Assembly (NCBI RefSeq): GCF_001939075.1
Contig: NZ_MPTA01000005.1
Coordinates: 124,001-188,000 of the forward strand
DNA: 64,000 nt
Source: Paenisporosarcina indica
GTDB lineage: Bacteria; Bacillota; Bacilli; Bacillales_A; Planococcaceae
Direction: 5' to 3'
The translations under genes and the position numbers were made by a program. Positions 16,767 through 25,263 of this stretch are shown here, one piece after another. Every line of letters starts with the position of its first letter. The first letter of the stretch is position 1. The notes under the pieces are model-generated. The model did not search any database. It was not told the origin of the DNA and saw nothing but the letters and a program-made list of their open reading frames with translations.

Positions 16767-18065
16767 TTACCCAACAACTTGAAATACGAAATTCATCAGG
16801 AATAATCCTGCGATTACGTAAAGCGTTGGTGAGACTTCTTTCCATTTTCCAATCGCAACTTTTAAGATTGGATATAAAATAAAGCCAATGGCAATACCAT
16901 CCGAAATACTATACGTGAACGGAATCATCGCAATGATGAAGAGTGCAGGAAAACTCTCGCTCATGTCTTTCATGTCGAGATGTTTAATGTTCTGCAACAT
17001 TAAACCACCGATAATCATGAGGATTGGAGCAATCGCACTGCCCGGGATTAGACTGATGAAAGGAATAAAGAACGCGGATACAAGAAACAATAGACCTGCA
17101 ACTACAGTTGTCAGTCCAGTCCGTCCACCTGCTGCCATACCAGCACTACTCTCAACAGCAGCCACCGTTGGACTCGTACCAAAAATACCAGATGCCATCA
17201 CAGAGATCGAGTTCGCCTGAAACGCACGACTAAAGCGATCTGGGCGATTGATAAATGACACTTGGCCATGAACGAGACCGATGTTTTCGAAGACAAGAAC
17301 CATTGTCAGCGAGAACACGGCAATCCAAAACGTCATCGAAAAAATATTCCCAAACGATAGTGCACCAAACACACCAAATGCTTCAGCAGCTGTAAAAGAA
17401 GCATTACCCGCCTGACTAAAATCAATTAATCCGAAAGATGTGGCGATGATGGTTCCTACTACAATCGTAATGAGAAAGTTCCCTGGAACATTGCGGATAA
17501 ATAAGATAATAGCAACTAAAAACGTTAAGACTGTTGCCAATACCTGTGCTTCACCTAAAGAGCCAAGTGCAAGAATTGAACTCGTACCTCTCTCAACAAT
17601 CCCGCCTTTTTCCAAACCAATCAACATTAGAAACAGACCAAGTCCGACCGTAATTGCTTCTTTCAAAGAGTGCGGTACCGCTGCACTAATCAATTTAGAA
17701 AAACGCGTAAAGGCAACAATTACAAATATGACTCCAGAGACAAAAACAACTGCCAATGCTTCCTGCCAAGTAAGACCCATTGACTGGACCATCGTGTAAG
17801 AAAACAATGCGTTAATCCCCATGCCTGGCACGAGCAGGATCGGCACATTCCCCCAGAAGCCCATCAACAGACATCCGAAAACTGAAGCGACAATCGTTGC
17901 AACAATCGCTGCTTCGATTGGCATTCCTGCTTCAGACAGGATCAATGCATTCACCGCGATGATATAAACCACCGTGAAAAATCCAATTACCCCCGCTGTT
18001 ACTTCCCGTTTTGCTGTGGTTCCGTTCACTTCAATACCGAAAAATCGGTCAATCCAATTAAACAT
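16767..18065 (-). CDS. pbuO: NCS2/AzgA-type guanine/hypoxanthine permease
   Basis: Proton-coupled purine base uptake. 432 residues with about 12-14 hydrophobic segments; opening MFNWIDRFFGIEVNGTTAKR and GMGINALFSYT match the AzgA/PbuG/PbuO group. GTSPTVAAVESSAGMAAGGR is the second conserved substrate-site motif. A good SigA promoter lies upstream. I looked for a purine riboswitch in the leader and did not find one; the leader is only about 60 nt. pbuG is an equally possible name. Confidence 0.87.
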   Translation of the reverse strand: MFNWIDRFFGIEVNGTTAKREVTAGVIGFFTVVYIIAVNALILSEAGMPIEAAIVATIVASVFGCLLMGFWGNVPILLVPGMGINALFSYTMVQSMGLTWQEALAVVFVSGVIFVIVAFTRFSKLISAAVPHSLKEAITVGLGLFLMLIGLEKGGIVERGTSSILALGSLGEAQVLATVLTFLVAIILFIRNVPGNFLITIVVGTIIATSFGLIDFSQAGNASFTAAEAFGVFGALSFGNIFSMTFWIAVFSLTMVLVFENIGLVHGQVSFINRPDRFSRAFQANSISVMASGIFGTSPTVAAVESSAGMAAGGRTGLTTVVAGLLFLVSAFFIPFISLIPGSAIAPILMIIGGLMLQNIKHLDMKDMSESFPALFIIAMIPFTYSISDGIAIGFILYPILKVAIGKWKEVSPTLYVIAGLFLMNFVFQVVG

Positions 18066-18133
18066 AATTCAACCTTCTATTAAATTCGCCCTCTCCCACC
18101 CGCTCTGACTGATAAACAGCTGAGCCATTAGCG

Positions 18134-18162
18134 ATTTTAATCATAATTCAGTCTGGTGTCAA
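18134..18162 (-). promoter_or_regulatory. SigA promoter of the purine permease gene
   Basis: On the minus strand, TTGACA (18162-18157) and TAAAAT (18139-18134) are separated by exactly 17 bp. It would give a leader of about 60 nt. Confidence 0.8.
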
Positions 18163-18203
18163 GCAAATTCCAAAAAGACTTCATCCCTAGAGTCCTATAA
18201 ACC

Positions 18204-18244
18204 AACAAAAATGCTCCCAAGGAGTTCTCTTTAGAGGTGCAAAA
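18204..18244 (-). repeat. Dispersed repeat, copy 1 of 2
   Basis: On the minus strand TTTTGCACCTCTAAAGAGAA, then CTCCTTGGGAGC and TTTTTGTT. The same sequence with a few changes and a short insertion is at 22594-22643 on the plus strand. Confidence 0.6.
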
Positions 18245-18489
18245 CACGAAATCGACTCCCAAACAGCAATATAAAACGAAATGATATCAGCATCGCTTTT
18301 AGTGGTGCTTTTTTGTGATTTTCTGACAGAAAGTAATACAAAAAAAACTGATTATTTTCCAGTGTTTTTTCTGGTTCTAATTTTTAGTAAGTCTTTTTCT
18401 TATTAAACTAAAGCACCCGTTAGTTGAAGAAAATTTCTATTAGTAAGGTATCTTTCTTGTTGTGCTAGTGCTCAAACAGACATTCAGTA
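18245..18489. other. Intergenic region downstream of the MDR gene
   Basis: No gene seen. A hairpin AACTAA/TTAGTT around CGGGTGC lies near 18405-18425. Confidence 0.45.
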
Positions 18490-19482
18490 TTACCTTAATT
18501 TAAGTATTACTTTTCCTTTAGCTTTACCTGTCTCTGTATACGCTAACGCATGTTTAGCTTCTTCAAAAGGAAACACTCGGTCAATTGTTGGTTTCACTGT
18601 TCCTGCTTCTAAAAGTTCTGATAAAATTTCTAACTGTTGCCCGCTATGTTTCATAAAAAGAAAGGTGTATTTTATATCATACTTTTTTTCCAATCCAGTT
18701 ATTTTTGAACTGACTAATGAGAGAATTGTTTTCTTAATTAGACCAAGTCCCATTTCTTTTGCGAAACGACCATTCGGAGTTCCAGCGATAGAAACAATTT
18801 TCCCCCCTTTTTTTACTGTCAAAAATGACTTCTCTAATGTTTCACCTCCAACACTATCAATTACTGCGTCATAATCTTTTATGACGTCTTCGAAATTCAC
18901 AGATTTATAATTAATGATTTTATCTGCTCCAAGTGATTTGGTTAACTCAATTCCTTCGCTAGAAGTCGTTGCAACATACGCTCCCATTTCTTTTGCTAGT
19001 TGTATAGCAAAAGTTCCTACGCCGCCTGAGCCAGCATGAATGAGAACTTTTTGACCGTTTTTCACACTCAATATATCATGAAGAGCTTGGTATGAAGTTA
19101 ATCCAACTAATGGGATAGAAGCTGATTCTTCAAAACTAAGGTTTTTAGGTTTTAAAGCAATATCTGCTTCATGAACAGATAGATATTCTGTAAATGTACC
19201 CATCTTTTCTGAACGAGGACGACCGTAAACTTCATCACCGACATTGAAGTTGGTTACCCCTTTACCAACTTCGATAATGGTTCCACTAAAATCGCTACCT
19301 AACGTTAAAGGCATGTCGTATTTCAACAAAAGTTTTAATTCGCCCTTACGTATTTTTGTATCAAGGGGGTTTATACTCGCTGCATGTACTTCCACTAAAA
19401 CCTCATTATCTCTTATTTTGGGCATTGGTCGTTCAATAAAAGTAGGATCTTTTTTATATCCTTTTATTACAAATGCTCTCAC
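18490..19482 (-). CDS. NADP-dependent MDR oxidoreductase (quinone-reductase-like)
   Basis: Medium-chain dehydrogenase/reductase, probably reducing quinones or enones with NADPH. 330 residues. GroES-like domain with ASINPLDTKIRKGE and GSDFSGTIIEVGKGV; Rossmann site HAGSGGVGTFAIQLAK around residue 148. No zinc-binding Cys cluster, as in quinone reductases. Start GTG 19482 with AGGAAGG 9 nt upstream. It may belong to the TetR-controlled set, but 172 nt and a gene stub separate it from the OYE gene. Confidence 0.85.
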   Translation of the reverse strand: MRAFVIKGYKKDPTFIERPMPKIRDNEVLVEVHAASINPLDTKIRKGELKLLLKYDMPLTLGSDFSGTIIEVGKGVTNFNVGDEVYGRPRSEKMGTFTEYLSVHEADIALKPKNLSFEESASIPLVGLTSYQALHDILSVKNGQKVLIHAGSGGVGTFAIQLAKEMGAYVATTSSEGIELTKSLGADKIINYKSVNFEDVIKDYDAVIDSVGGETLEKSFLTVKKGGKIVSIAGTPNGRFAKEMGLGLIKKTILSLVSSKITGLEKKYDIKYTFLFMKHSGQQLEILSELLEAGTVKPTIDRVFPFEEAKHALAYTETGKAKGKVILKLR

Positions 19483-19529
19483 GCCAAAACGCCTTCCTCT
19501 CTACATCAATTACTAGTGAATTCCGGATT

Positions 19530-19643
19530 TTATTGTAAAACAAGATATCCTGAAACTTCATCATTCTCTTTTAACGCAAACATTATGAAATTCCCCCAAG
19601 ACTTGAATAGATATGGGAAAGTTTCATTAATTGTTCCTGCTGT
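19530..19643 (-). pseudogene. 3' stub of a lost gene between OYE and MDR genes
   Basis: An in-frame stretch of 37 codons includes TINETFPYLFKSWGNFIMF and ENDEVSGYLVLQ, ending at TAA 19530-19532, with a stop upstream and no start. Coding-like composition suggests the end of a deleted operon member. The family is not clear (faintly like GyrI/AraC effector-binding domains). Confidence 0.35.
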
Positions 19644-19654
19644 TTATATGCCAG

Positions 19655-20689
19655 TTATTGTTTCATGGAAGGATAATCGATATATCCTTCCGCACCGCCA
19701 GCATACATTGTATTTCGGTCAGGTTCGTTCAATGGTGCGCTAACTTTTAAACGTTCCACCAAATCAGGGTTTGAGATTAACCAAGTTCCTACGGTAACAA
19801 CATCAGCCACTTCACTATCTACGTCCACTCCTAAATGCTCTAAAGGTCGTCCTGGTCGGTTAATAAGAAGAGCTTGCGACCATAATTCGCGAATTTCCTG
19901 TACTAATGGTTCATTTCCAAAGTGCATGACATGAAGATAGGCAAGATTAAGCTTATCTAACTCCGCAATTAAATAACGATACATATCAATATTTGTTTCC
20001 CCTTCTTCTATCCCGTTCAATGTTCCTTGTGGGGAAAAACGAATACCTGTCCGTTCTGCACCTATTTCTTCAACTACTGCTTTAGCTACCTCAATCGCAA
20101 ATCTCGAACGGTTTTCAATAGAACCACCATATGCATCTTGACGGTGATTAGCATTTTCGCTTAAGAACTGTTGAATAAGGTAACCGTTAGCACCATGAAT
20201 TTCAACACCATCTGCTCCAGCTTCAATGGCTGAGCGTGCTGCTAAACGAAATTCATTAATGACTTCTTTAATTTCTCCTTCTGTTAACTCTCTCGGTGTA
20301 GGAATTTCCTTCATTCCTTCTGCCGTGAAGATTTCCACATTCGGTGCAATAGCTGATGGTGCAACAGCTTGACGGTGATGTGGTGTGTTGTCAGGATGAG
20401 AGACTCGTCCGACGTGCATCAGTTGAATAAACAGTTTAACGCCTTCACTATGAACTTTTGAAGTGATTTTCTTCCAACCATCAATGTGAGCTTTAGTATA
20501 TATACCCGGTGTGTTTGTATAGCCTTGACCGTCGTCAGAAGGTTGAGTACCTTCACTGATAATTAAACCAACTGATGCTCGTTGACCGTAATATTCAACC
20601 GCTAAGTCACTCGGTGTCCCATCTACTAAGGCACGACTTCTGGTCATAGGTGCCATACCTATTCTATTCTTTAAGTTGAAATTCCCAAT
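19655..20689 (-). CDS. Old Yellow Enzyme-type alkene reductase (NemA-like)
   Basis: FMN-dependent NADPH ene-reductase acting on enones, N-ethylmaleimide or nitro compounds. Clear OYE motifs: MAPMTRSRA, SEGTQPSDDGQGY, QLMHVGRVSHP, EIHGANGYLIQQFLSE and GGSIENRSRF. The fold needs residues upstream of MAPMTRS; the DNA there encodes IGNFNLKNRIG in frame, as in the family, but contains no ATG, GTG or TTG before a stop at 20711-20713. The best site is ATT at 20689 with AAGGAG 9 nt upstream; the first ATG (20656) would remove the first strand. Either a rare ATT start or a damaged start. Confidence 0.8.
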   Translation of the reverse strand: MGNFNLKNRIGMAPMTRSRALVDGTPSDLAVEYYGQRASVGLIISEGTQPSDDGQGYTNTPGIYTKAHIDGWKKITSKVHSEGVKLFIQLMHVGRVSHPDNTPHHRQAVAPSAIAPNVEIFTAEGMKEIPTPRELTEGEIKEVINEFRLAARSAIEAGADGVEIHGANGYLIQQFLSENANHRQDAYGGSIENRSRFAIEVAKAVVEEIGAERTGIRFSPQGTLNGIEEGETNIDMYRYLIAELDKLNLAYLHVMHFGNEPLVQEIRELWSQALLINRPGRPLEHLGVDVDSEVADVVTVGTWLISNPDLVERLKVSAPLNEPDRNTMYAGGAEGYIDYPSMKQ

Positions 20690-20726
20690 ACGTACTTGCT
20701 CCTTTTTTGTTTACTTATTATAAATT

Positions 20727-21575
20727 TTATAGTGATGTGGCATCTAAAAATGAATTCACATTCTCAGCAAATAACTCTGGGAATTGGAATAAGTGTCCGT
20801 GACCAGAATCGGGATAAATGATCAATTGGGCATTTGGTAACTTCTCAGATAAGATAAAACTATTTTTTGTTGGTACCATCAGATCTTCGATGCCATTCGT
20901 CACAAGTGCTGGGTGAGGGATATTTTTCAACCAGTCATGATCTTGATCAGGCTTCGGTTGTGCCCATTTTGCAACAGCGTTTAGTTGAGCAGCTTGAACT
21001 TGATCTGAACTTTCAAATTGTTTCTGACTCATAATTCGTTGCAGAGAATCCATCCCAGCAGATTTACTTGTTTCAGTTGATTTGTAGAAGAAGAACATGA
21101 AATCATCTATGGCATTGTCTACATTTCCTCCATGACGTTTCATTCTTTCAAAAATCACTGGTTCTGGGTTTACCCCTGCTTCTGGAGAAGAACCAGCAAT
21201 TATAATTCGACGAATAAGATCTCCTTCTTGTAATGCTAATTCTTGTGCAACCATTCCACCGATTGAAAATCCTAAAAGATCAACTTTTTTTAAATCCAGT
21301 GCTTTAATGAACGTTGCGGCATCCTGAGCCATTTCACTAATAGTTTCTGGTGTTTGCCCATTTGTTTCCCCCACACCTTTATTATCAAAAAGAATGACTG
21401 GTCGTTCTTTCGCGATTGGAGCAACCATATTCGGGTCCCAATTTTCCATTGTCCCTCTAAAATGCACTAAGAAAACAACAGGTGTACCTGTTTCAGCCCC
21501 AAATTTTCTGTAAGCAAAACGAGTACCATTCGCCTCTATAAATGTTGATTCTGTCGGTATTGTGAAGTTTGACAT
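20727..21575 (-). CDS. Alpha/beta hydrolase
   Basis: Soluble hydrolase of 282 residues. Catalytic triad visible: nucleophile Ser in GFSIGGMVAQ (about residue 107), Asp in NGIEDLMVP and His in DSGHGHLFQ. HFRGTMENWDP is the oxyanion-side loop (HFRG rather than the common HGxxG). Start ATG 21575 with AAGGAG 7 nt upstream. First gene after the TetR gene; a TetR-type operator sits 48 nt upstream, so it is probably derepressed with the OYE gene 37 nt downstream. Substrate unknown. Confidence 0.85.
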   Translation of the reverse strand: MSNFTIPTESTFIEANGTRFAYRKFGAETGTPVVFLVHFRGTMENWDPNMVAPIAKERPVILFDNKGVGETNGQTPETISEMAQDAATFIKALDLKKVDLLGFSIGGMVAQELALQEGDLIRRIIIAGSSPEAGVNPEPVIFERMKRHGGNVDNAIDDFMFFFYKSTETSKSAGMDSLQRIMSQKQFESSDQVQAAQLNAVAKWAQPKPDQDHDWLKNIPHPALVTNGIEDLMVPTKNSFILSEKLPNAQLIIYPDSGHGHLFQFPELFAENVNSFLDATSL

Positions 21576-21622
21576 ATGAATTCTCCTTATTTTTAATTTT
21601 GTTTTATCACATTAACATTTTA

Positions 21623-21636
21623 AGAACGACCGTTCT
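21623..21636. promoter_or_regulatory. TetR operator 1, upstream of hydrolase/OYE genes
   Basis: AGAACGACCGTTCT has perfect 6-bp arms. It matches the reverse complement of the core of operator 2 (22289-22302) at 13 of 14 positions. It lies 48 nt before the hydrolase start. Confidence 0.75.
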
Positions 21637-21644
21637 AGAATTAA

Positions 21645-21678
21645 TAAAGAAAAAAGAAAGTGCTAATCTAACACTTTC
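21645..21678 (-). terminator. Terminator overlapping the TetR stop
   Basis: GAAAGTG pairs with CACTTTC across the end of the TetR gene, followed on the minus strand by a T-rich run. It separates the TetR transcript from the hydrolase genes, which then need their own promoter at operator 1. Confidence 0.7.
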
Positions 21679-22244
21679 AACATTAAATCAAGGATACTTT
21701 CTAATTCCTCTTTTGAATAGTTTGTTTTAACCATAACCCTTAAACCAACAAGGTTATTATGTAGAAATTGGGCAGTAATTTGAGGATTTAGCTCTTCATT
21801 CAACTCGCCTTTTTTTCGACCTTCTTCAAGCATTTGCTCGAACATAACCTCAGTATCTTTAAACATTTTTGTCACTATATGTTTAATATCTTGGTCTAGT
21901 AAGGATAGCTCTACAGCAGCATTTACTGATAGGCAGCCTGTTGGATAGACGTCTAATTCAGCTGATTGTATAACATAATTAAAAACATCCCGGACTGCTT
22001 TCTTTACTGTTGTAGAGTTACTGATAATTCCAGTAAATGTTTCGATAACAAACGTTTCATAGTAATTTAAAGAAGCTAAGAACAGTGAGCGTTTATCCCC
22101 AAATGTATCATATATACTTCTACGATGAATACCCATATAATCAACCAAATCTTGCATTGATGTTTTTTCATAACCTTGCTTCCAGAAGAGTTCCATCGCT
22201 TTTCTAAGGACGACTTTCTCATCAAATTCCCTAATTCTAGACAT
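21663..22244 (-). CDS. TetR/AcrR-family regulator (NemR-like)
   Basis: Repressor of 193 residues. N-terminal HTH: AMELFWKQGYEKTSMQDLVD and IHRRSIYDTFGDK. The ligand domain has YPTGCLSVNAAVELS, with a Cys at the position common in regulators of this subgroup (AcrR/NemR-like), consistent with electrophile sensing. ATG 22244 is preceded by GGAGAAGG. Operators 40 nt upstream of itself and 48 nt upstream of the hydrolase gene point to autoregulation and control of hydrolase, OYE and perhaps the MDR gene. Confidence 0.9.
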   Translation of the reverse strand: MSRIREFDEKVVLRKAMELFWKQGYEKTSMQDLVDYMGIHRRSIYDTFGDKRSLFLASLNYYETFVIETFTGIISNSTTVKKAVRDVFNYVIQSAELDVYPTGCLSVNAAVELSLLDQDIKHIVTKMFKDTEVMFEQMLEEGRKKGELNEELNPQITAQFLHNNLVGLRVMVKTNYSKEELESILDLMLKVLD

Positions 22245-22284
22245 TTTACTTCCTTCTCCTTAATGAGCAATTTCCTTAATAACA

Positions 22285-22306
22285 TTTTAGAACGGTCATT
22301 CTAAAA
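22285..22306. promoter_or_regulatory. TetR operator 2, upstream of the TetR gene
   Basis: TTTTAGAA and TTCTAAAA form perfect 8-bp arms around CGGTCA, 40 nt upstream of the TetR start. The core AGAACGGTCATTCT matches operator 1. Confidence 0.75.
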
Positions 22307-22535
22307 TTAGAGTACACCATTTAAAATGATTGGTAAAGAATTAATTAGTTTGCTTTTTATTTTGTATAACTGCTCCATTAACGAGAAAAGAAATTTATTC
22401 ATGGAGGTGCTTTTAGCAAATTATTTAGCTGTATGTTTAGTTGTATTACAACTTTCGGTGTTGTGCGACCAAATAGGCTACTAAATATATAACTGAAAAT
22501 GGAGGTATTAGAGCAAGAATGTTTATATATCAATA
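22307..22535. other. Intergenic region, no supported gene
   Basis: Two ATGGAGGT words (22401, 22500) begin frames of only 27 and 22 codons without ribosome sites. Not called. Confidence 0.5.
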
Positions 22536-22578
22536 AGAAATGGACTGCCAATTCATATGCGAATTGATAGTCCATTTA
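22536..22578. terminator. Terminator-like hairpin
   Basis: AAATGGACT...CAATTC pairs with GAATTG...AGTCCATTT. It has no obvious gene before it on the plus strand and probably marks a lost gene. Confidence 0.6.
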
Positions 22579-22593
22579 TCTTGTATTTTAAAG

Positions 22594-22643
22594 TTTTGCA
22601 CCTCTGAAGAGAACCCCTTAGGATACTCCCAAGCTTTTTTGTT
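22594..22643 (+). repeat. Dispersed repeat, copy 2 of 2
   Basis: TTTTGCACCTCTGAAGAGAA, then CCCCTTAGGA and GCTTTTTTGTT. Matches the minus-strand sequence at 18204-18244 apart from substitutions and a 9-bp insertion. Confidence 0.6.
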
Positions 22644-22653
22644 ATACCAATCA

Positions 22654-23448
22654 TTAATTAATAGACGTTTTTAAATAAAATAGTCCACCATTGATGATTT
22701 CAATATTAATTCTGGATTCATATTGTTCATCCAATGCTCTCTTCTCCATGTCGTAACATTCTGGCTTATCTTCTACTCCTTCATAGAAGTGTTCTAATAC
22801 TTCTCGATCCTTCTGCCATCTGATTTTTGCTTCCTCTGCCCATGTATGGTCATCTTCATTTATGATTTTTTCAATTGCCAAATCCAATCGTTCTAAGGCA
22901 CGAAGAGGCTTGATGATAAACGTTAAACCAAATGCATCCTCTGACATTTCCGGATCTAAATCAAAAGTTCTTACCCGTTCTTGAAAGCCATCCACAAGAT
23001 GCCCTGTTATTAAGTTTATGCCTAAAGAATAGAGCATTTCTTTCGTTTGATCGCTGTAATAAGATACTTTATAATTCACTCCTAGCCACGGGGTTAAAAT
23101 GGTTTTTGTTTGTATTTGATTGCCCACTTGCTCATACATATGGACAAATGCACCTAGATCTTTTGTTGCTCGAAACAACTGATTGAGTCGAGGGGAACCA
23201 AAATGGACGACTTCCCCTTTTATATTTTCGATAAGTTTATTTTGATCAGTGATGAACGTTAATTGAGCTGGATTCGGGACGCCATTTGTATTTTCTAGGT
23301 ATTTCCAGTAATAGGGACGGTCCATTATTTTCTTATCCATTTCAATCGTTAATTGAACCGTCATGTAGTGGTCATGGTTTTTTACAATGTGACAATTGTT
23401 TTCATCAAAAAAATTGTGTAAATAACTATGAATTTGTTGTGGGTACAT
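22654..23448 (-). CDS. yqhG: YqhG-family protein
   Basis: About 264 residues, cytoplasmic, function unknown. It follows the SNF2-like yqhH gene by about 35 nt in the same direction, the B. subtilis arrangement. Start: GAGGAGG is followed by ATG TAT ATG; the first ATG abuts the ribosome site, so the second (23448) is more likely. No enzymatic motif is recognisable. Known linkage with YqhH suggests a shared function. Confidence 0.8.
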   Translation of the reverse strand: MYPQQIHSYLHNFFDENNCHIVKNHDHYMTVQLTIEMDKKIMDRPYYWKYLENTNGVPNPAQLTFITDQNKLIENIKGEVVHFGSPRLNQLFRATKDLGAFVHMYEQVGNQIQTKTILTPWLGVNYKVSYYSDQTKEMLYSLGINLITGHLVDGFQERVRTFDLDPEMSEDAFGLTFIIKPLRALERLDLAIEKIINEDDHTWAEEAKIRWQKDREVLEHFYEGVEDKPECYDMEKRALDEQYESRINIEIINGGLFYLKTSIN

Positions 23449-23483
23449 ATACATCCTCCTCTGAATGTCTTACCACTTTTAAC

Positions 23484-25016
23484 CTACATGGATTCTTTAA
23501 ACGTTGATAAAATGTCATCTAAATTACCCACTGCTTTTTCAAAGACATCAATTTTCGCATGGAGCAAGTCCAATATATGGTCTTCAATCGTGCCTTCGAT
23601 TGCTAGGTTGTAAATATGAACGTCATGTTCCTGCCCCAAACGATGGACACGCCCAATTCGTTGTTCTAACTTCATGGGGTTCCAAGGGAGATCATAGTTA
23701 ATCACATGGTGACAAAATTGAAGGTTAATTCCTTCTCCGCCTGATTCTGTCGCTATTAGTACTTGGGCTTGATCCTTAAATAGCTGTTTCATCCAATCTC
23801 GTTTACTCTTCTTAAATTTCCCATTGAAAAGAACACTTGTGATGCCTTTTGAACCTAAAAACCACTGTAAATAGGCTTGACTTGCACGGTATTCAGTAAA
23901 AATAATGACCTTATCATTTGCTTTAGAAATAAGTTCATATGCTTTTTCTGCTTTCGTGTTTACTTCCAAGGCCATCAACTTTTGAATCATTCCTTCAACG
24001 TAATCAATCTCTTCCGGATCAACACATTGTTGACGCATTTTATTTAAGGTCAAATACGTGGCTTCTTTGCTGCTGCACATTTCCTTCTGTAGAGTAATCA
24101 TACTAAACGCACTTGAAAATACAGATGACACATTTTTAAGACCTACTATCAAGTCGTATACTTCTTTTTCCTCTTTTGTGAACTGAATCGGAATCGTTTG
24201 CACACGTCGATGTGTCCATTCAATTCCAGTATCCTTCCTTCTATTTCGTACCATCACTTGATTTACCAATTCTTTTAAATAGTCATCATGTTCCCACGTA
24301 AGTTTATTAGCGGAGAAAGAGGATTGAAATGTTTCATAATTTCCAAGGTGTCCTGGTTTTAGTAAGGAAATAAGATAAAACAATTCGAACACATCATTTT
24401 GAATTGGCGTCGCGGTTAATAACAAACAAAACTTTTTCTTTAAACTTTGAACAAACTCATAGTTTTTAGTTTTATGGTTTTTTAATTTGTGAGCTTCATC
24501 AATAATAATCATGTCATAATCTTGTGCATAGATAACTTCTTTATGTGGGCTTTTCTTGGCCGTATCCATACTCATGACCACTACACTGTAATTGTCCAAG
24601 TTATAATTTTTTTTATAAGGAATTGCCGGGATATAAAATTTATGGTTCAATTCATCAATCCATTGATTAATAAGGGACGCCGGGGCCAATATTAATGCTT
24701 TTTTTACAAGACCTCTGATTAAGTATTCTTTCAAGATCAGTCCCGCTTCAATGGTTTTCCCAAGCCCCACTTCGTCTGCAAGAATCGCTTTGCCATTCAT
24801 TCTTTCAATGACCGTTTCCGCAACTTCCAATTGATGGCGAAGAGGCGTCAGGTTAGGTAGATATTTAGGAGATTGCAGTCCAGTGAAGTCTGTAATCAAG
24901 TTTGTTTTTACCACATCATAACTCATATTGTATAGTGTCCAATTATCCCATGGTTCACGTTCTTCTAATCGTTCTATGAAGCCTTCCTTCCACTTGGAGG
25001 ACTTTTCAATTAACAT
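23484..25016 (-). CDS. yqhH: SNF2-family DNA/RNA helicase-like ATPase (YqhH)
   Basis: Superfamily 2 ATPase of 510 residues with all main motifs: LTPLRHQLEVAE (Q-like), ADEVGLGKTIEAG (Walker A), IIIDEAHKLKN (DEAH), LLTATPIQN (III), then VIIFTEYRASQAYL, LIATESGGEGINLQFC and EQRIGRVHRLGQEHDVHIYN (V and VI). It lacks extra domains and so is a compact SNF2 engine. The start follows GAGGTGATG. First gene of a yqhH-yqhG pair. In B. subtilis the pair sits next to gcvT; here gcv genes are not adjacent. Confidence 0.88.
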   Translation of the reverse strand: MLIEKSSKWKEGFIERLEEREPWDNWTLYNMSYDVVKTNLITDFTGLQSPKYLPNLTPLRHQLEVAETVIERMNGKAILADEVGLGKTIEAGLILKEYLIRGLVKKALILAPASLINQWIDELNHKFYIPAIPYKKNYNLDNYSVVVMSMDTAKKSPHKEVIYAQDYDMIIIDEAHKLKNHKTKNYEFVQSLKKKFCLLLTATPIQNDVFELFYLISLLKPGHLGNYETFQSSFSANKLTWEHDDYLKELVNQVMVRNRRKDTGIEWTHRRVQTIPIQFTKEEKEVYDLIVGLKNVSSVFSSAFSMITLQKEMCSSKEATYLTLNKMRQQCVDPEEIDYVEGMIQKLMALEVNTKAEKAYELISKANDKVIIFTEYRASQAYLQWFLGSKGITSVLFNGKFKKSKRDWMKQLFKDQAQVLIATESGGEGINLQFCHHVINYDLPWNPMKLEQRIGRVHRLGQEHDVHIYNLAIEGTIEDHILDLLHAKIDVFEKAVGNLDDILSTFKESM

Positions 25017-25217
25017 ATTTCATCACCTCAGCAACTTATCTTTATTAAAAGTTTGCCCAACTAAGCGATTGTTATGTTTTTTTGATTTAAGTTAATAAAA
25101 GGCTATCAGGAAATGTCAAATATAAGGTTGGCTTCTTAGAAGGTCCATTCAGTTAATGGCCATGTTAAAGTCCAGTTTTTATTGACCCTGTATTTACATT
25201 AATTTGAAAAATAAAAA

Positions 25218-25250
25218 AGACGATTCCTGTGCAATACAGAAATCACCCTT
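25218..25250 (-). terminator. Terminator after the TraB-family gene
   Basis: GATTTCTGT pairs with ACAGGAATC (one G-U pair) around a 5-base loop, then six T residues on the minus strand. Confidence 0.7.
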
Positions 25251-25263
25251 TTCGTTTTAGGAA

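Noticed and set aside
18066-18240. Purine riboswitch before the guanine/hypoxanthine permease
   Set aside because: The promoter predicted at 18134-18162 leaves only about a 60-nt leader without the aptamer core.
22401-22484. 27-codon peptide MEVLLANYLAVC...
   Set aside because: No ribosome site ahead of its ATG and no conserved pattern; too short to support.
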